DNA of 30,170 nucleotides from an uncultured Haemophilus sp. GTDB lineage: Bacteria > Pseudomonadota > Gammaproteobacteria > Enterobacterales > Pasteurellaceae. The position numbers and the translations under genes were made by a program. Below the pieces are notes generated by a model, which ran no database searches, was not told the DNA's origin, and saw only the letters and a list, made by a program, of their open reading frames with translations. Shown piece after piece: positions 15,608 through 23,766 of the stretch. Each line of letters begins with the position of its first letter. Position 1 is the stretch's first letter. The stretch covers positions 1-30,170 of the forward strand of contig CAJLFU010000023.1 in NCBI GenBank assembly GCA_905205995.1, written 5' to 3'.

Positions 15608-16735
15608 ATGAGTGATAGTCGTTATCAAAAACTAAATGAGTCGGATGAGATTGATTTGGTTGAATTAGTTAAAAATCTGTGGAAGAAAAAACTATGGATT
15701 ATTTTATCAGCTTTCGTTTGTACCGCCATTGCGGCAGGCTATGCTTTTACGGCTAAAGAGCAATGGACATCTAAATCAGTAGTAATTGCTCCCAAGGTGG
15801 CCAATTTAGGCGATTATTTATCATTTCGTAGTGAATATGCATCTATTCTAGATATCAAAGATTTTTCTCAAGATAAAGTTTCAGAACAGGTATTTCATGA
15901 CTTTAAAACGGCTTTATTTTCACGTAGCTTGAAAGAGGCATTCTTTTCTCAATCAAAATGGTTTAACACTTATGCTGATAAAAATGCTAATTCTGAAGAG
16001 GCTAAACTGAAGCTGTTATCTAATTTGGTTGATAAAAATCTGATTGTTACCATACCAGATCCTAAAAAAGAGCCAAATTCAATTGGTGTGAATGTTAGTT
16101 TTGCTGCTGAGACTCCAAAAGATGCGCAGAATGTATTGTTGGACTATATCCAATTTGTAAACCAATGGGTGCTTGCTGAGAATAAAAAAGACTTTCTAGC
16201 GAATATTAATTTAGTGCTTAGTGGATTAGAAGTTCAGAAAAACAAGATTGAACGAGATACGGAAACTGTGCGTCAAATTCAGTTAGAAAACCTTACAACA
16301 GCATTAGATATCGCAAAATCAGCAGGGATTAAAGATTATTCAAAATCTTTAAGTGGCAACGTAAACGTACCAGAAGTATTGTTAGGTGATGCGAAGGTAC
16401 CATTTAGTGATTCAAAACTCCGTGATGGCTCATATTTATTTATGTTGGGGGAAAAGTACTTGCAAGCTCAGGTTGATACCTTGAAAAATGCACCTTTAGT
16501 CTATCCGCAGAATTATTATAATATTGAAAAACAAGCTAACTTATTAAATATATTAGAGAAAAAAGTAGAGAAAGAAGGATCTGTTAGAGGATATTATTAT
16601 TTAAGTGAGCCAGACTATCCGGTTCAACGTGATTGGCCTAAGCGTTTGATTTTGCTTATTGTAGGGTTTTTTTTTGGTGTAGTACTTTCATCATTAATTA
16701 TTTTAGCTAGAGAAGTCTTTTCAAATAAGGCATAA
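15608..16735 (+). CDS. wzz: Polysaccharide chain-length regulator (Wzz family)
   Basis: A 375-residue inner-membrane polysaccharide co-polymerase that sets the length of Wzy-made chains. It has the expected two-helix layout: a cytoplasmic N-terminus, TM1 at about 29-49, a large helical periplasmic domain with coiled-coil-prone stretches near 200-235, and TM2 at about 347-366 preceded by the proline-containing PDYPVQRDWPKR. No kinase domain is attached, as expected for a class-1 protein of Gram-negative O-antigen systems. AAAGGA lies 7 bases before the ATG. As first gene of the cassette, next to glnA, it occupies the place of the wzz gene in the H. influenzae hmg locus (recalled). A run of nine T (16667-16675) sits in the TM2 codons. 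Confidence 0.85.
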   Translation: MSDSRYQKLNESDEIDLVELVKNLWKKKLWIILSAFVCTAIAAGYAFTAKEQWTSKSVVIAPKVANLGDYLSFRSEYASILDIKDFSQDKVSEQVFHDFKTALFSRSLKEAFFSQSKWFNTYADKNANSEEAKLKLLSNLVDKNLIVTIPDPKKEPNSIGVNVSFAAETPKDAQNVLLDYIQFVNQWVLAENKKDFLANINLVLSGLEVQKNKIERDTETVRQIQLENLTTALDIAKSAGIKDYSKSLSGNVNVPEVLLGDAKVPFSDSKLRDGSYLFMLGEKYLQAQVDTLKNAPLVYPQNYYNIEKQANLLNILEKKVEKEGSVRGYYYLSEPDYPVQRDWPKRLILLIVGFFFGVVLSSLIILAREVFSNKA

Positions 16736-16737
16736 AT

Positions 16738-17538
16738 ATGAAAGATATTAAAATTATTATTGCTACACACAAGCAACATTTTATGCCATCAGATGATATG
16801 TATCTGCCATTACATGTAGGTAAATCAGGGAAAGAGGAACTTGGTTATCAAGGTGATGATACTGGTGATAATATTTCAGATAAAAACCCTAATTTTTGTG
16901 AGCTAACAGGGCTTTATTGGGCGTGGAAAAATTTACCTAATGATTATTTAGGTTTAATTCATTATCGCCGTTTTTTTAGTGTAAAAAGCCGTGCAGAGCG
17001 TAAAAAAAATCCGTTAGAAACACTCTATTTAACACGCGAAGAAGCGAGTCAATTATTAAGCCAATATGATGTAATCGTACCAAGTAAACGCAATTATTAC
17101 ATTGAAACGCTTTATTCACATTACGCAAATACTTTACATGCCGAGCATTTAGATGTAACTCGTGAAATTATTGCCGAAAAGTGCGGTGAATTTTTAGGAA
17201 GTTTTGATTCGGTAATGAAACAGCGTGGCGGCTATATGTTCAACATGTTCATAATGTCTAAAGAATTAGTGAATGATTATTGCAGTTGGCTATTTCCCAT
17301 TTTATTTGAATTAGAAAAACGTATTCCTGCGGAACAATATTCTGCATTCCATGCACGTTTTTATGGACGAGTCAGTGAGTTGCTATTTAATGTTTGGTTA
17401 AAACAATATTCTCAATCTAAACCATTAAAAGTGAAAGCAATTCCATTTGTCTATGGTGAGAAAATTAATTGGTTGAAGAAAGGCTTTGCCTTTTTAAGTG
17501 CAAAATTTTTCGGCAAAAAATACGAAAAGAGTTTTTAA
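16738..17538 (+). CDS. DUF4422 glycosyltransferase
   Basis: A 266-residue cytoplasmic protein of the DUF4422 group found in capsule and O-antigen loci. The diagnostic segments are NFCELTGLYWAWKN (52-65) and GLIHYRRFF (72-80). The basic, hydrophobic C-terminus (about 245-266) probably touches the membrane. Members of this group are thought to be glycosyltransferases, and some have been linked to galactofuranose transfer. The glf gene in the same operon makes that substrate reasonable, but either GT2 enzyme could be the galactofuranosyltransferase instead. It begins 2 bases after the wzz stop and ends 3 bases before the licD-like gene. An uptake core at 17179 lies inside. Confidence 0.78.
   Translation: MKDIKIIIATHKQHFMPSDDMYLPLHVGKSGKEELGYQGDDTGDNISDKNPNFCELTGLYWAWKNLPNDYLGLIHYRRFFSVKSRAERKKNPLETLYLTREEASQLLSQYDVIVPSKRNYYIETLYSHYANTLHAEHLDVTREIIAEKCGEFLGSFDSVMKQRGGYMFNMFIMSKELVNDYCSWLFPILFELEKRIPAEQYSAFHARFYGRVSELLFNVWLKQYSQSKPLKVKAIPFVYGEKINWLKKGFAFLSAKFFGKKYEKSF
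17179..17187 (+). repeat. DNA uptake sequence core
   Basis: AAGTGCGGT inside the DUF4422 gene; one of only three exact cores in the whole cassette. Confidence 0.88.
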
Positions 17539-17541
17539 AAA

Positions 17542-18354
17542 ATGAAAAAGCAGCTTTCTTTAGATGAAATTAAACAAGTTGAGTTACAAATTCTAATCGA
17601 ATTTCGTCGTATTTGTGATGCTCTTGGATTGAGATATTATCTTTCAGGTGGCACATTGCTGGGCGCTATTCGTCATAAAGGCTTTATTCCTTGGGATGAT
17701 GATATTGATTTAGCAATGCCACGCAGTGATTTTAATAAGTTGATTGAATTTAGCCGTAGTTATCAAAATGATACCTATAAATTCTTATTTTTTAGTCAGA
17801 GTGGAACTTTGTTGCCTTATGCTAAATTTGTGAATGTCAAAACACACATTGATGCTAAGTATGCAGAAGATGAAATGCAGCAACATCTATGGCTAGATAT
17901 TATGCCAATGGATGGTTTACCTGAAGATCTAAATGAAGTTGCTAGAATTTATAAGAAAGCAGAGTACTATCGAAAAATTATTGGTTTATGTAATGCTAAA
18001 TTAGGTGAAGGAAAAAGTGCGGTCAAAAAATTAGCCAAATATGTACTTAAACCTTTAGCTTTAATTTATGGTAAAGATCGGGCTATCAGTCATTTAAATA
18101 ACTTAGCCATGAAATATGATTATGATTCTTCAAAATATGTAGGAGCCATAACGTGGGGGCTTTATGGGGCTTCGGAAAGAATGTTAAAAGCTGAAGTTGA
18201 TCAAACGACAGAAATTATTTTTGAAAACAATAAATTTTCGACATTTAGCTGCTGGGATTCATACCTGAAAGGGCTATATAAAGATTATATGAAGCTCCCT
18301 CCGGTGGAAAAACGCATTAATCATGAAATGATCGCTTGGATTGAAAATGAGTAA
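17542..18354 (+). CDS. LicD-family phosphotransferase
   Basis: A 270-residue nucleotidyltransferase-fold protein. The LicD signature runs through residues 35-56 with SGGTLLGAIRHKG followed by FIPWDDDIDL, which supplies the metal-binding aspartates D52-D54 and D56. LicD proteins move a phospho-alcohol from a CDP carrier onto a sugar: phosphocholine from CDP-choline in Haemophilus lic1 and pneumococcus, and the eukaryotic relatives FKTN/FKRP move ribitol-phosphate. No choline kinase, choline transporter or choline cytidylyltransferase is near, whereas a TarI-like cytidylyltransferase is encoded 5 kb downstream. A polyol-phosphate donor is therefore the better guess here (inference). It lacks the tetranucleotide repeats of the phase-variable lic1 genes. 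Confidence 0.82.
   Translation: MKKQLSLDEIKQVELQILIEFRRICDALGLRYYLSGGTLLGAIRHKGFIPWDDDIDLAMPRSDFNKLIEFSRSYQNDTYKFLFFSQSGTLLPYAKFVNVKTHIDAKYAEDEMQQHLWLDIMPMDGLPEDLNEVARIYKKAEYYRKIIGLCNAKLGEGKSAVKKLAKYVLKPLALIYGKDRAISHLNNLAMKYDYDSSKYVGAITWGLYGASERMLKAEVDQTTEIIFENNKFSTFSCWDSYLKGLYKDYMKLPPVEKRINHEMIAWIENE
18015..18023 (+). repeat. DNA uptake sequence core
   Basis: AAGTGCGGT in the extended form AAAAAGTGCGGTCAAAAA, inside the licD-like gene. Confidence 0.9.
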
Positions 18355-19402
18355 TATAAAATTAAGCCTAATTTTTTGTTGTTATAATGTATCTAAGTAT
18401 TTAGATGAAGTTTATAAATGGTTATGTGAGCAACCTTATCAAAATATAGAAGTTATTTTTGTTGAAGATTGTGCAACTGATGATACTAAAGAAAAGTTAT
18501 TCTCATTAGTACAAGATCCTAGAATGAGAATTATTGAAAATGCTAAAAATTTAGGATTGTCAGAAAGCCGAAATGTAGGCTTAAAATATGCCACTGGTGA
18601 TTATGTTGGCTTTCCTGATCCTGATGATATTTTTGAACTGAATTGGTTATCTGAAATTGCTAAAATAGCAGAGGAATATAACCCAAAAATTATTATTACA
18701 GGAATGCGAGAGGATTATGAAAATAATGATAAATTAGAGTATTCTAAACATATCATAAGCTCATATTCTGGTTATATAGATGAAAATAATTTTTCTTCTT
18801 TAATTGATTTGGAAAATACTTTCTTATTTGGATATATGAATAATAAATTCTACGATAGAAAGTTTTTGGTGGAAAATAAATTTTATTGTAAACCGCTAGC
18901 TTTAAAAGAAGATTTTGAGTTTAACATAAATGTATTTAATGTTGTTGATAACTTTTATATTTTAAATAAACCATACTATTTTTATAAAAAAAGAAGAAAT
19001 GGAAATTCATTAACCTCTAAATTTGTGCCGGATTATTTTGAAATTCATCTTAATTCAGTCTTAATGTTTAAGGAACTTCTTGAACGTAAAGGTGTATTAT
19101 CTGATTCTGCTAAAAGTTTATTGGTGGATAGATTTTTCAGATATTTTTTATCAGCAGTTGAAAGAAACAGTAATCAGCAAGCCAATTTAAGTTTTTCCCA
19201 ACAAAAAGATTGGATTAAAAATGTAATTGAATCGGATAAACGAATTGCTTGGTTTTTGGAAAATAAACGTTTTATGCGTTCTAAGTTGAAGTTTTTACCA
19301 ATTTTAGTGGATTTGAAAGCCTATACAAGTATTGCTTTGTTAGGGCATTTAGTGAAATACATAAAGCAATATGCAGCCACCTTTTTCACAAAATTGAAGT
19401 AA
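18347..19402 (+). CDS. GT2-family glycosyltransferase
   Basis: A 351-residue GT-A-fold enzyme. The N-terminal SLIFCCYNVSKYL strand, VEDCATDDT (39-47) and the metal-binding DPDD (91-94) are classic GT2 motifs; the final 60 or so residues are basic and amphipathic. It would add one sugar to the lipid-linked unit on the cytoplasmic face; donor and linkage cannot be read from sequence. ATG 18347 overlaps the licD-like stop by 8 bases (ATGAGTAA), indicating translational coupling; a TTG two codons earlier is the alternative. Codon usage is very AT-rich, more so than in the DUF4422 and licD-like genes before it, hinting at a different origin. Confidence 0.86.
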   Translation: MSNIKLSLIFCCYNVSKYLDEVYKWLCEQPYQNIEVIFVEDCATDDTKEKLFSLVQDPRMRIIENAKNLGLSESRNVGLKYATGDYVGFPDPDDIFELNWLSEIAKIAEEYNPKIIITGMREDYENNDKLEYSKHIISSYSGYIDENNFSSLIDLENTFLFGYMNNKFYDRKFLVENKFYCKPLALKEDFEFNINVFNVVDNFYILNKPYYFYKKRRNGNSLTSKFVPDYFEIHLNSVLMFKELLERKGVLSDSAKSLLVDRFFRYFLSAVERNSNQQANLSFSQQKDWIKNVIESDKRIAWFLENKRFMRSKLKFLPILVDLKAYTSIALLGHLVKYIKQYAATFFTKLK

Positions 19403-19417
19403 AATTGAGGTTATTTT

Positions 19418-20416
19418 ATGCAAAAAATTCTTACTATTACCATCCCTTCTTATAATGTGGAAGCCTATATTGCAGCAACATTAGATACAATGGTAACAAT
19501 CAATAATTTAGATTTGTTAGAAATTTTAGTCGTTAATGATGGTTCAAAAGATAATACTGTTGCTGTAGCACAACAATACGTAGATAAGTACCCTAATTCT
19601 GTTCGAATTATTGATAAAGAAAATGGTGGACACGGCTCAACCATCAATGCCGGTATTCGAGAAGCAACAGGAAAATATTTTAAAGTAGTAGATGGAGACG
19701 ATTGGGTAGATTCAGCCGCATTACAAAATCTATTGGACTTTCTTAAAGATCACGATGCAGATTTAATCATTAATCCATGTAACCAAGTGTTTATGGATGA
19801 CAACCAACGCAAAAAGTTATTGGTTGAGCTATCACCTGAAACAAAATATGGTGAGGTTATTTCATATGAAGATGCATTGAAATATATGGGTGAACTTCAA
19901 CAGATGCACATGACCACTTATAGAACTGCTATTTTAAAAGAAAATAATATTAAAATTAGCGAAAAGATGTTCTACGTGGACAACGAATATAAAATTTATC
20001 CTTCAATTTATTTAAAAACGGCCATTATATTGAAAGATGTTTTATATCAATACCGTTTAGGCCGAGAAGGTCAGAGCGTTGCACCTGAATCACTAATTAA
20101 AAATCGTTTTATGTTGGAGCAAGTAACATTGAATTGTTTAACGTTCTTTTCACAAAAAAATCAGCAAATGTTATCGATTCTACGTGAGGCTATTAACTTG
20201 CGCCTAAATAAGATGATTCATTTAAGAACTCAAACAGCCTTTTTACAAGAAAACTCACAACAAGCAAAAACGGAATTAAAAGCGTTTTTAGATAAAATTA
20301 AACAAACAAATCCAGATTTTTATGATCATATTTCAACAAAGTTAGTTAAGTTACTTAAATTTTTGGGATTTGGCTTTTTTGGAGTGGTGAAATTTCTCTA
20401 TAAAAATAAAAAATAA
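19418..20416 (+). CDS. GT2-family glycosyltransferase
   Basis: A 332-residue GT-A enzyme with TITIPSYNVEAYI at the N-terminus, VVNDGSKDNT (38-47), NGGHGSTINAG (69-79) and the acidic metal motif DGDD (92-95). The NGGHGS and GKYFKVVDGDDWV style resembles GT2 enzymes common in Firmicutes capsule clusters. The C-terminus is a hydrophobic helix and a lysine-rich tail (about 305-332), probably membrane-associated. GAGG lies 7 bases before the ATG. It probably adds the second or third residue of the unit; sugar donor unknown. Confidence 0.87.
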   Translation: MQKILTITIPSYNVEAYIAATLDTMVTINNLDLLEILVVNDGSKDNTVAVAQQYVDKYPNSVRIIDKENGGHGSTINAGIREATGKYFKVVDGDDWVDSAALQNLLDFLKDHDADLIINPCNQVFMDDNQRKKLLVELSPETKYGEVISYEDALKYMGELQQMHMTTYRTAILKENNIKISEKMFYVDNEYKIYPSIYLKTAIILKDVLYQYRLGREGQSVAPESLIKNRFMLEQVTLNCLTFFSQKNQQMLSILREAINLRLNKMIHLRTQTAFLQENSQQAKTELKAFLDKIKQTNPDFYDHISTKLVKLLKFLGFGFFGVVKFLYKNKK

Positions 20417-20424
20417 TAGCAATT

Positions 20425-21600
20425 ATGTTAATGGCTAAAAAACAGTATTCTGCATTTTTTTTAATTCCGTTTGGTCTATGGGTATTATATCGCCAGATTT
20501 TTTCTTCAAGATATGTATCCTTAGTACCAGATGCAGATACTTATTTTGCTCTATTTAATTATAGTCTGTTTTTTTTATTCATTGTTTGTATCTTGTTTAT
20601 TTATAAGATAAATAAAGAAACTTGGATTGATCTCCTTGTAATTGCTACTTTTGCTATCTCAACTTTAATAACAAAGCAAAATGGTTTTTTAATTAATTTT
20701 TGTCTGGTTTTTATACTTTGTAAGTATATTGAATTCAAAAAGTTACTCGTCGCATTTTTGTGGTTGAGTTTTATTTCTTTGATCGTTATTTATCTGGGCG
20801 ATCTATTTGATTTATATCCTGATTTAAATATAGACCTTTTCCGAGAGGATGGGAAAGAACGCCATCTAATGGGATTTGGATTTCCTACATTACTACCAAA
20901 TTATTTTTATCATTTTGTATTATGTTACTTCATTGTTAGAGGTACTAAAATTGGTAGTATTGAATTATTGTGTATAGTCGGTTTGAATTATTATTTATTT
21001 TATATGACAGATACGAGAGCTGTTTATTACTTAATAAATTTGCTGTGTTTTCTGTTATTTATCAATAAATGGTGGAAGATTGATTATCATAGTAAGTGGG
21101 GGATTGGTTTCCTATTTAAGTTTGGGACATTATTTAGTTATATCATTTGTTTTTTAGTCGCTGTTTATTTGCAATGTACGTTTAATCCAGAAATTGATTG
21201 GATGCTAAATATCGATAAAGCATTATCTGGGCGATTATGGCTAGGTAATCATGGTTTTCATGAATATGGTATTCATTTATTTGGTGCTAATGTTGAGTAT
21301 GTCGGCTTTGCGGATGTAACGGAAGGAAAAGGTTATTTTTATATTGATTCAGCATTTCAACAACTGTTGATCAACTATGGTGTGATTCCTTCACTATTAT
21401 TAGCTATAGGTTTTACAAAATTAGCCTATTTGGTCATCCAAAAAAATAATGTGGTTTTTGGCTTAGTATTGATTTTTTTGATGTTGCATTCTTTAACAGA
21501 TCCACAATTAATCAATCCTACATACAATCCAATATTTTTTGCACTTGCTTATTTGTGGTCAAAAAAATCAAAAGCGAGACTTTTTCAAGAGTTAAGATGA
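20425..21600 (+). CDS. wzy: Wzy-like polysaccharide polymerase
   Basis: A 391-residue integral membrane protein with about 10-11 hydrophobic segments. Like most Wzy proteins it is poorly conserved and recognised by topology and context. Readable landmarks are RHLMGFGFPT near 145-154, TDTRAVYY near 196-203, a polar loop with SGRLWLGNHGF and LFGANVEY near 265-292, and DSAFQQLLINYGVIP near 310-324. That set resembles polymerases of streptococcal capsule loci. It would join flipped repeat units on the periplasmic side. ATG 20425 or the ATG two codons later may be the start. It overlaps wzx by 4 bases and is very AT-rich, with two runs of eight T (20455-20462 and 20569-20576). Confidence 0.75.
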   Translation: MLMAKKQYSAFFLIPFGLWVLYRQIFSSRYVSLVPDADTYFALFNYSLFFLFIVCILFIYKINKETWIDLLVIATFAISTLITKQNGFLINFCLVFILCKYIEFKKLLVAFLWLSFISLIVIYLGDLFDLYPDLNIDLFREDGKERHLMGFGFPTLLPNYFYHFVLCYFIVRGTKIGSIELLCIVGLNYYLFYMTDTRAVYYLINLLCFLLFINKWWKIDYHSKWGIGFLFKFGTLFSYIICFLVAVYLQCTFNPEIDWMLNIDKALSGRLWLGNHGFHEYGIHLFGANVEYVGFADVTEGKGYFYIDSAFQQLLINYGVIPSLLLAIGFTKLAYLVIQKNNVVFGLVLIFLMLHSLTDPQLINPTYNPIFFALAYLWSKKSKARLFQELR

Positions 21601-23042
21601 AAATAAATTCGATAAAATTTAATTTTATAATGAATTTGATATTGACCGTATCGAATTTTCTATTTCCATTAATTACTTTCCCTTATGTTTCTAGAGTTTT
21701 ATTACCAGAGGGAACAGGGAAGGTTGCTTTTGCTGTTTCTGTCATTACCTATTTTTCGATGCTAGCGACTTTTGGTGTAAACAGTTATGGCGTGCGAGCA
21801 ACTGCGCAAGTTAGAGATGATAAATTACAGTTATCAAAAGTGACACATGAGATTTTAGCAATTAATTTTGCTGTAATGTGCTTTGTTTATATGCTGTTTT
21901 TTATTGCTTTAGATGTCGTGCCACAATTAAGTTCTGATCCTAAATTATTTATTATTACTTCCAGTATGATTTTATTCAGTATTATTGGAGTAGAGTGGCT
22001 ATATAAGGGGTTAGAGCAATATCGCTATATTACAGTTCGTACGATTGTTTTTCGTTTAATTGCATTAGCTGCGACATTTTTACTGGTTAAAGAAAAAAGT
22101 GATTATTTAGTTTTTGCGGCAATTACTGTATTTGCCACTGTAGGTTCAGGGTTAGTTAATTTTATTAACTTGAGAAAAATTATCTTACTTAAGTTTATTG
22201 GTCAGTATGAATTTAAGCGGCATCTTAAACCGATGTTTATTTTCTTTTTAACAAGTTTTGCTATAGCCATTTATACTACGACCGATTCGGCAATGCTGGG
22301 CTTTATGACGAATGATACTGAAGTAGGATTTTATAATGCCGCGATTCGAATTAAAGCTATTCTATTGAGTATAGTCACTTCTTTAGGTGTTGTATTACTC
22401 CCTAGATTGTCATACTACATTCAAAATAATATGCAGTCTGAATTTAATGCTGCATTAAATAAGTCAATAAATTTTGTATTCGTGATAGCTCTACCCGTTG
22501 TATTGTTTTTTATTTTATTTGCAGAGCAAACTATTTTAGTGCTAGCTGGCGAACAATATACAGATGCGATTTTGCCATTAAAAATTGTAATGTTAGCCAT
22601 AGTGTTCGTTGGTATTACGAATATTTTAGGCGTCCAAATTTTAATTCCCTTGAAGAAAGAGACCGCACTTTTTACTTCTGTGATAATTGCAGCATTTGTT
22701 GATATAGTGCTAAATTTATGGTTAATTCCTAAGTTTGCTTCTGTTGGTGCGGCAATTGCTGTGGTTTGTGCGGAGTTTGCTGTCTTATGCGTTCAGATCT
22801 ATATGGTTAGGTCCTATTTAGGTATTCTTTTTGTTGGTATTGAATATGTGAAAATTATTATCTCATTAGCCTTATCAGGGATAGTCTCTTATTTTTTATA
22901 CCCATTTATTTCTTCTTATTTAATTGTAAATTTAGCAATAATAGCGATTATTTTTGGTATTGTTTATTTACTTAGTTTGTTTGTGTTAAAAGAAAAATTT
23001 ATTAATGAAAGTTTCTTAATGATAAAGAAAAAGTTTCTTTAA
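21597..23042 (+). CDS. wzx: Wzx-type repeat-unit flippase
   Basis: A 481-residue MOP-superfamily transporter with about 12-14 hydrophobic segments. It opens with FPLITFPYVSRVLLPEGTGK near residues 22-41 and has GVEWLYKGLEQYRYIT near 130-145, both typical of polysaccharide flippases. It moves the undecaprenyl-linked unit from the cytoplasmic to the periplasmic leaflet. ATG 21597 overlaps the wzy stop (ATGA); a longer frame from GTG 21555 would overlap wzy by 46 bases and has no support. The lone uptake core in the middle of the cassette (22662) is in this gene. Confidence 0.88.
   Translation: MKINSIKFNFIMNLILTVSNFLFPLITFPYVSRVLLPEGTGKVAFAVSVITYFSMLATFGVNSYGVRATAQVRDDKLQLSKVTHEILAINFAVMCFVYMLFFIALDVVPQLSSDPKLFIITSSMILFSIIGVEWLYKGLEQYRYITVRTIVFRLIALAATFLLVKEKSDYLVFAAITVFATVGSGLVNFINLRKIILLKFIGQYEFKRHLKPMFIFFLTSFAIAIYTTTDSAMLGFMTNDTEVGFYNAAIRIKAILLSIVTSLGVVLLPRLSYYIQNNMQSEFNAALNKSINFVFVIALPVVLFFILFAEQTILVLAGEQYTDAILPLKIVMLAIVFVGITNILGVQILIPLKKETALFTSVIIAAFVDIVLNLWLIPKFASVGAAIAVVCAEFAVLCVQIYMVRSYLGILFVGIEYVKIIISLALSGIVSYFLYPFISSYLIVNLAIIAIIFGIVYLLSLFVLKEKFINESFLMIKKKFL
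22662..22670 (-). repeat. DNA uptake sequence core
   Basis: ACCGCACTT inside wzx; the only exact core between 18024 and 29747. Confidence 0.88.
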
Positions 23043-23052
23043 AAGGATAGAT

Positions 23053-23766
23053 ATGAATTACGCACTTATTTTTGCAGGTGGGACTGGTTCTCGAATGAAC
23101 TCAAAGTCATTACCAAAGCAATTTTTAAAAGTATATGGTAAACCTGTCATCGTTCATACGCTTGAAAAGTTTGAACAATGTGAGGCAATCGATGCGATTG
23201 TAGTAGTGATTTTAAAAGGATGGGAATCTCATTTAGAAGATTTAGTAAAACAGTATCACTTTGAAAAAGTGGTGCGTATTGTGCCAGGTGGTAATTCTGG
23301 GCAAGAATCTATTTACAATGGTTTAAAAGAAATGGATAGTGGTGTTGTGGTTATTCATGATGGGGTAAGACCATTTATTAGTAATGAGATCATTATTCAA
23401 AATATTGAGCTTGCAAAAGAAAAACAAGTTGCTATTACTTGTGCCACAGCAAAAGAGACCTTTGCTTATGTGGAAAATAATTGTATTAAACACGTGATTA
23501 AGCGTGAAAATTCATTTATTGCTAAAGCACCGCAAACATTTAATTTAGATTTAATTAAATCTGCACATCATAAAGCCATTGCAGAAAATGATTTTTCATT
23601 TATTGATTCTTGTATGATTGTTAAACATTATTATCCAGAATTAGATTTCCCAATTGTTCTTTGTGGACCTGAGAATATCAAAATTACCACGCAAGAAGAT
23701 TTTTATCTTGCAAAAGCAATGTTTTCTATTGAAGAAGATGAGCAGCTATATCGAGGTAGTGAATGA
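23053..23766 (+). CDS. IspD/TarI-like CTP:polyol-phosphate cytidylyltransferase
   Basis: A 237-residue nucleotidyltransferase. It has the CTP-binding loop AGGTGSRM (8-15), LPKQF (20-24), the W-x-SH-x-EDLV segment (57-65) and IHDGVRPF (101-108), as in TarI (CDP-ribitol synthase) and the N-terminal half of Acs1/Bcs1 of H. influenzae capsule loci. IspD itself, for isoprenoids, is the other close relative, but the genomic setting and the W-SH-EDL feature favour a polyol-phosphate substrate such as ribitol- or arabinitol-phosphate. The reductase TarJ is absent; an extended SDR gene overlaps by 4 bases (ATGA). AAGGAT lies 6 bases before the start. Confidence 0.8.
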   Translation: MNYALIFAGGTGSRMNSKSLPKQFLKVYGKPVIVHTLEKFEQCEAIDAIVVVILKGWESHLEDLVKQYHFEKVVRIVPGGNSGQESIYNGLKEMDSGVVVIHDGVRPFISNEIIIQNIELAKEKQVAITCATAKETFAYVENNCIKHVIKRENSFIAKAPQTFNLDLIKSAHHKAIAENDFSFIDSCMIVKHYYPELDFPIVLCGPENIKITTQEDFYLAKAMFSIEEDEQLYRGSE

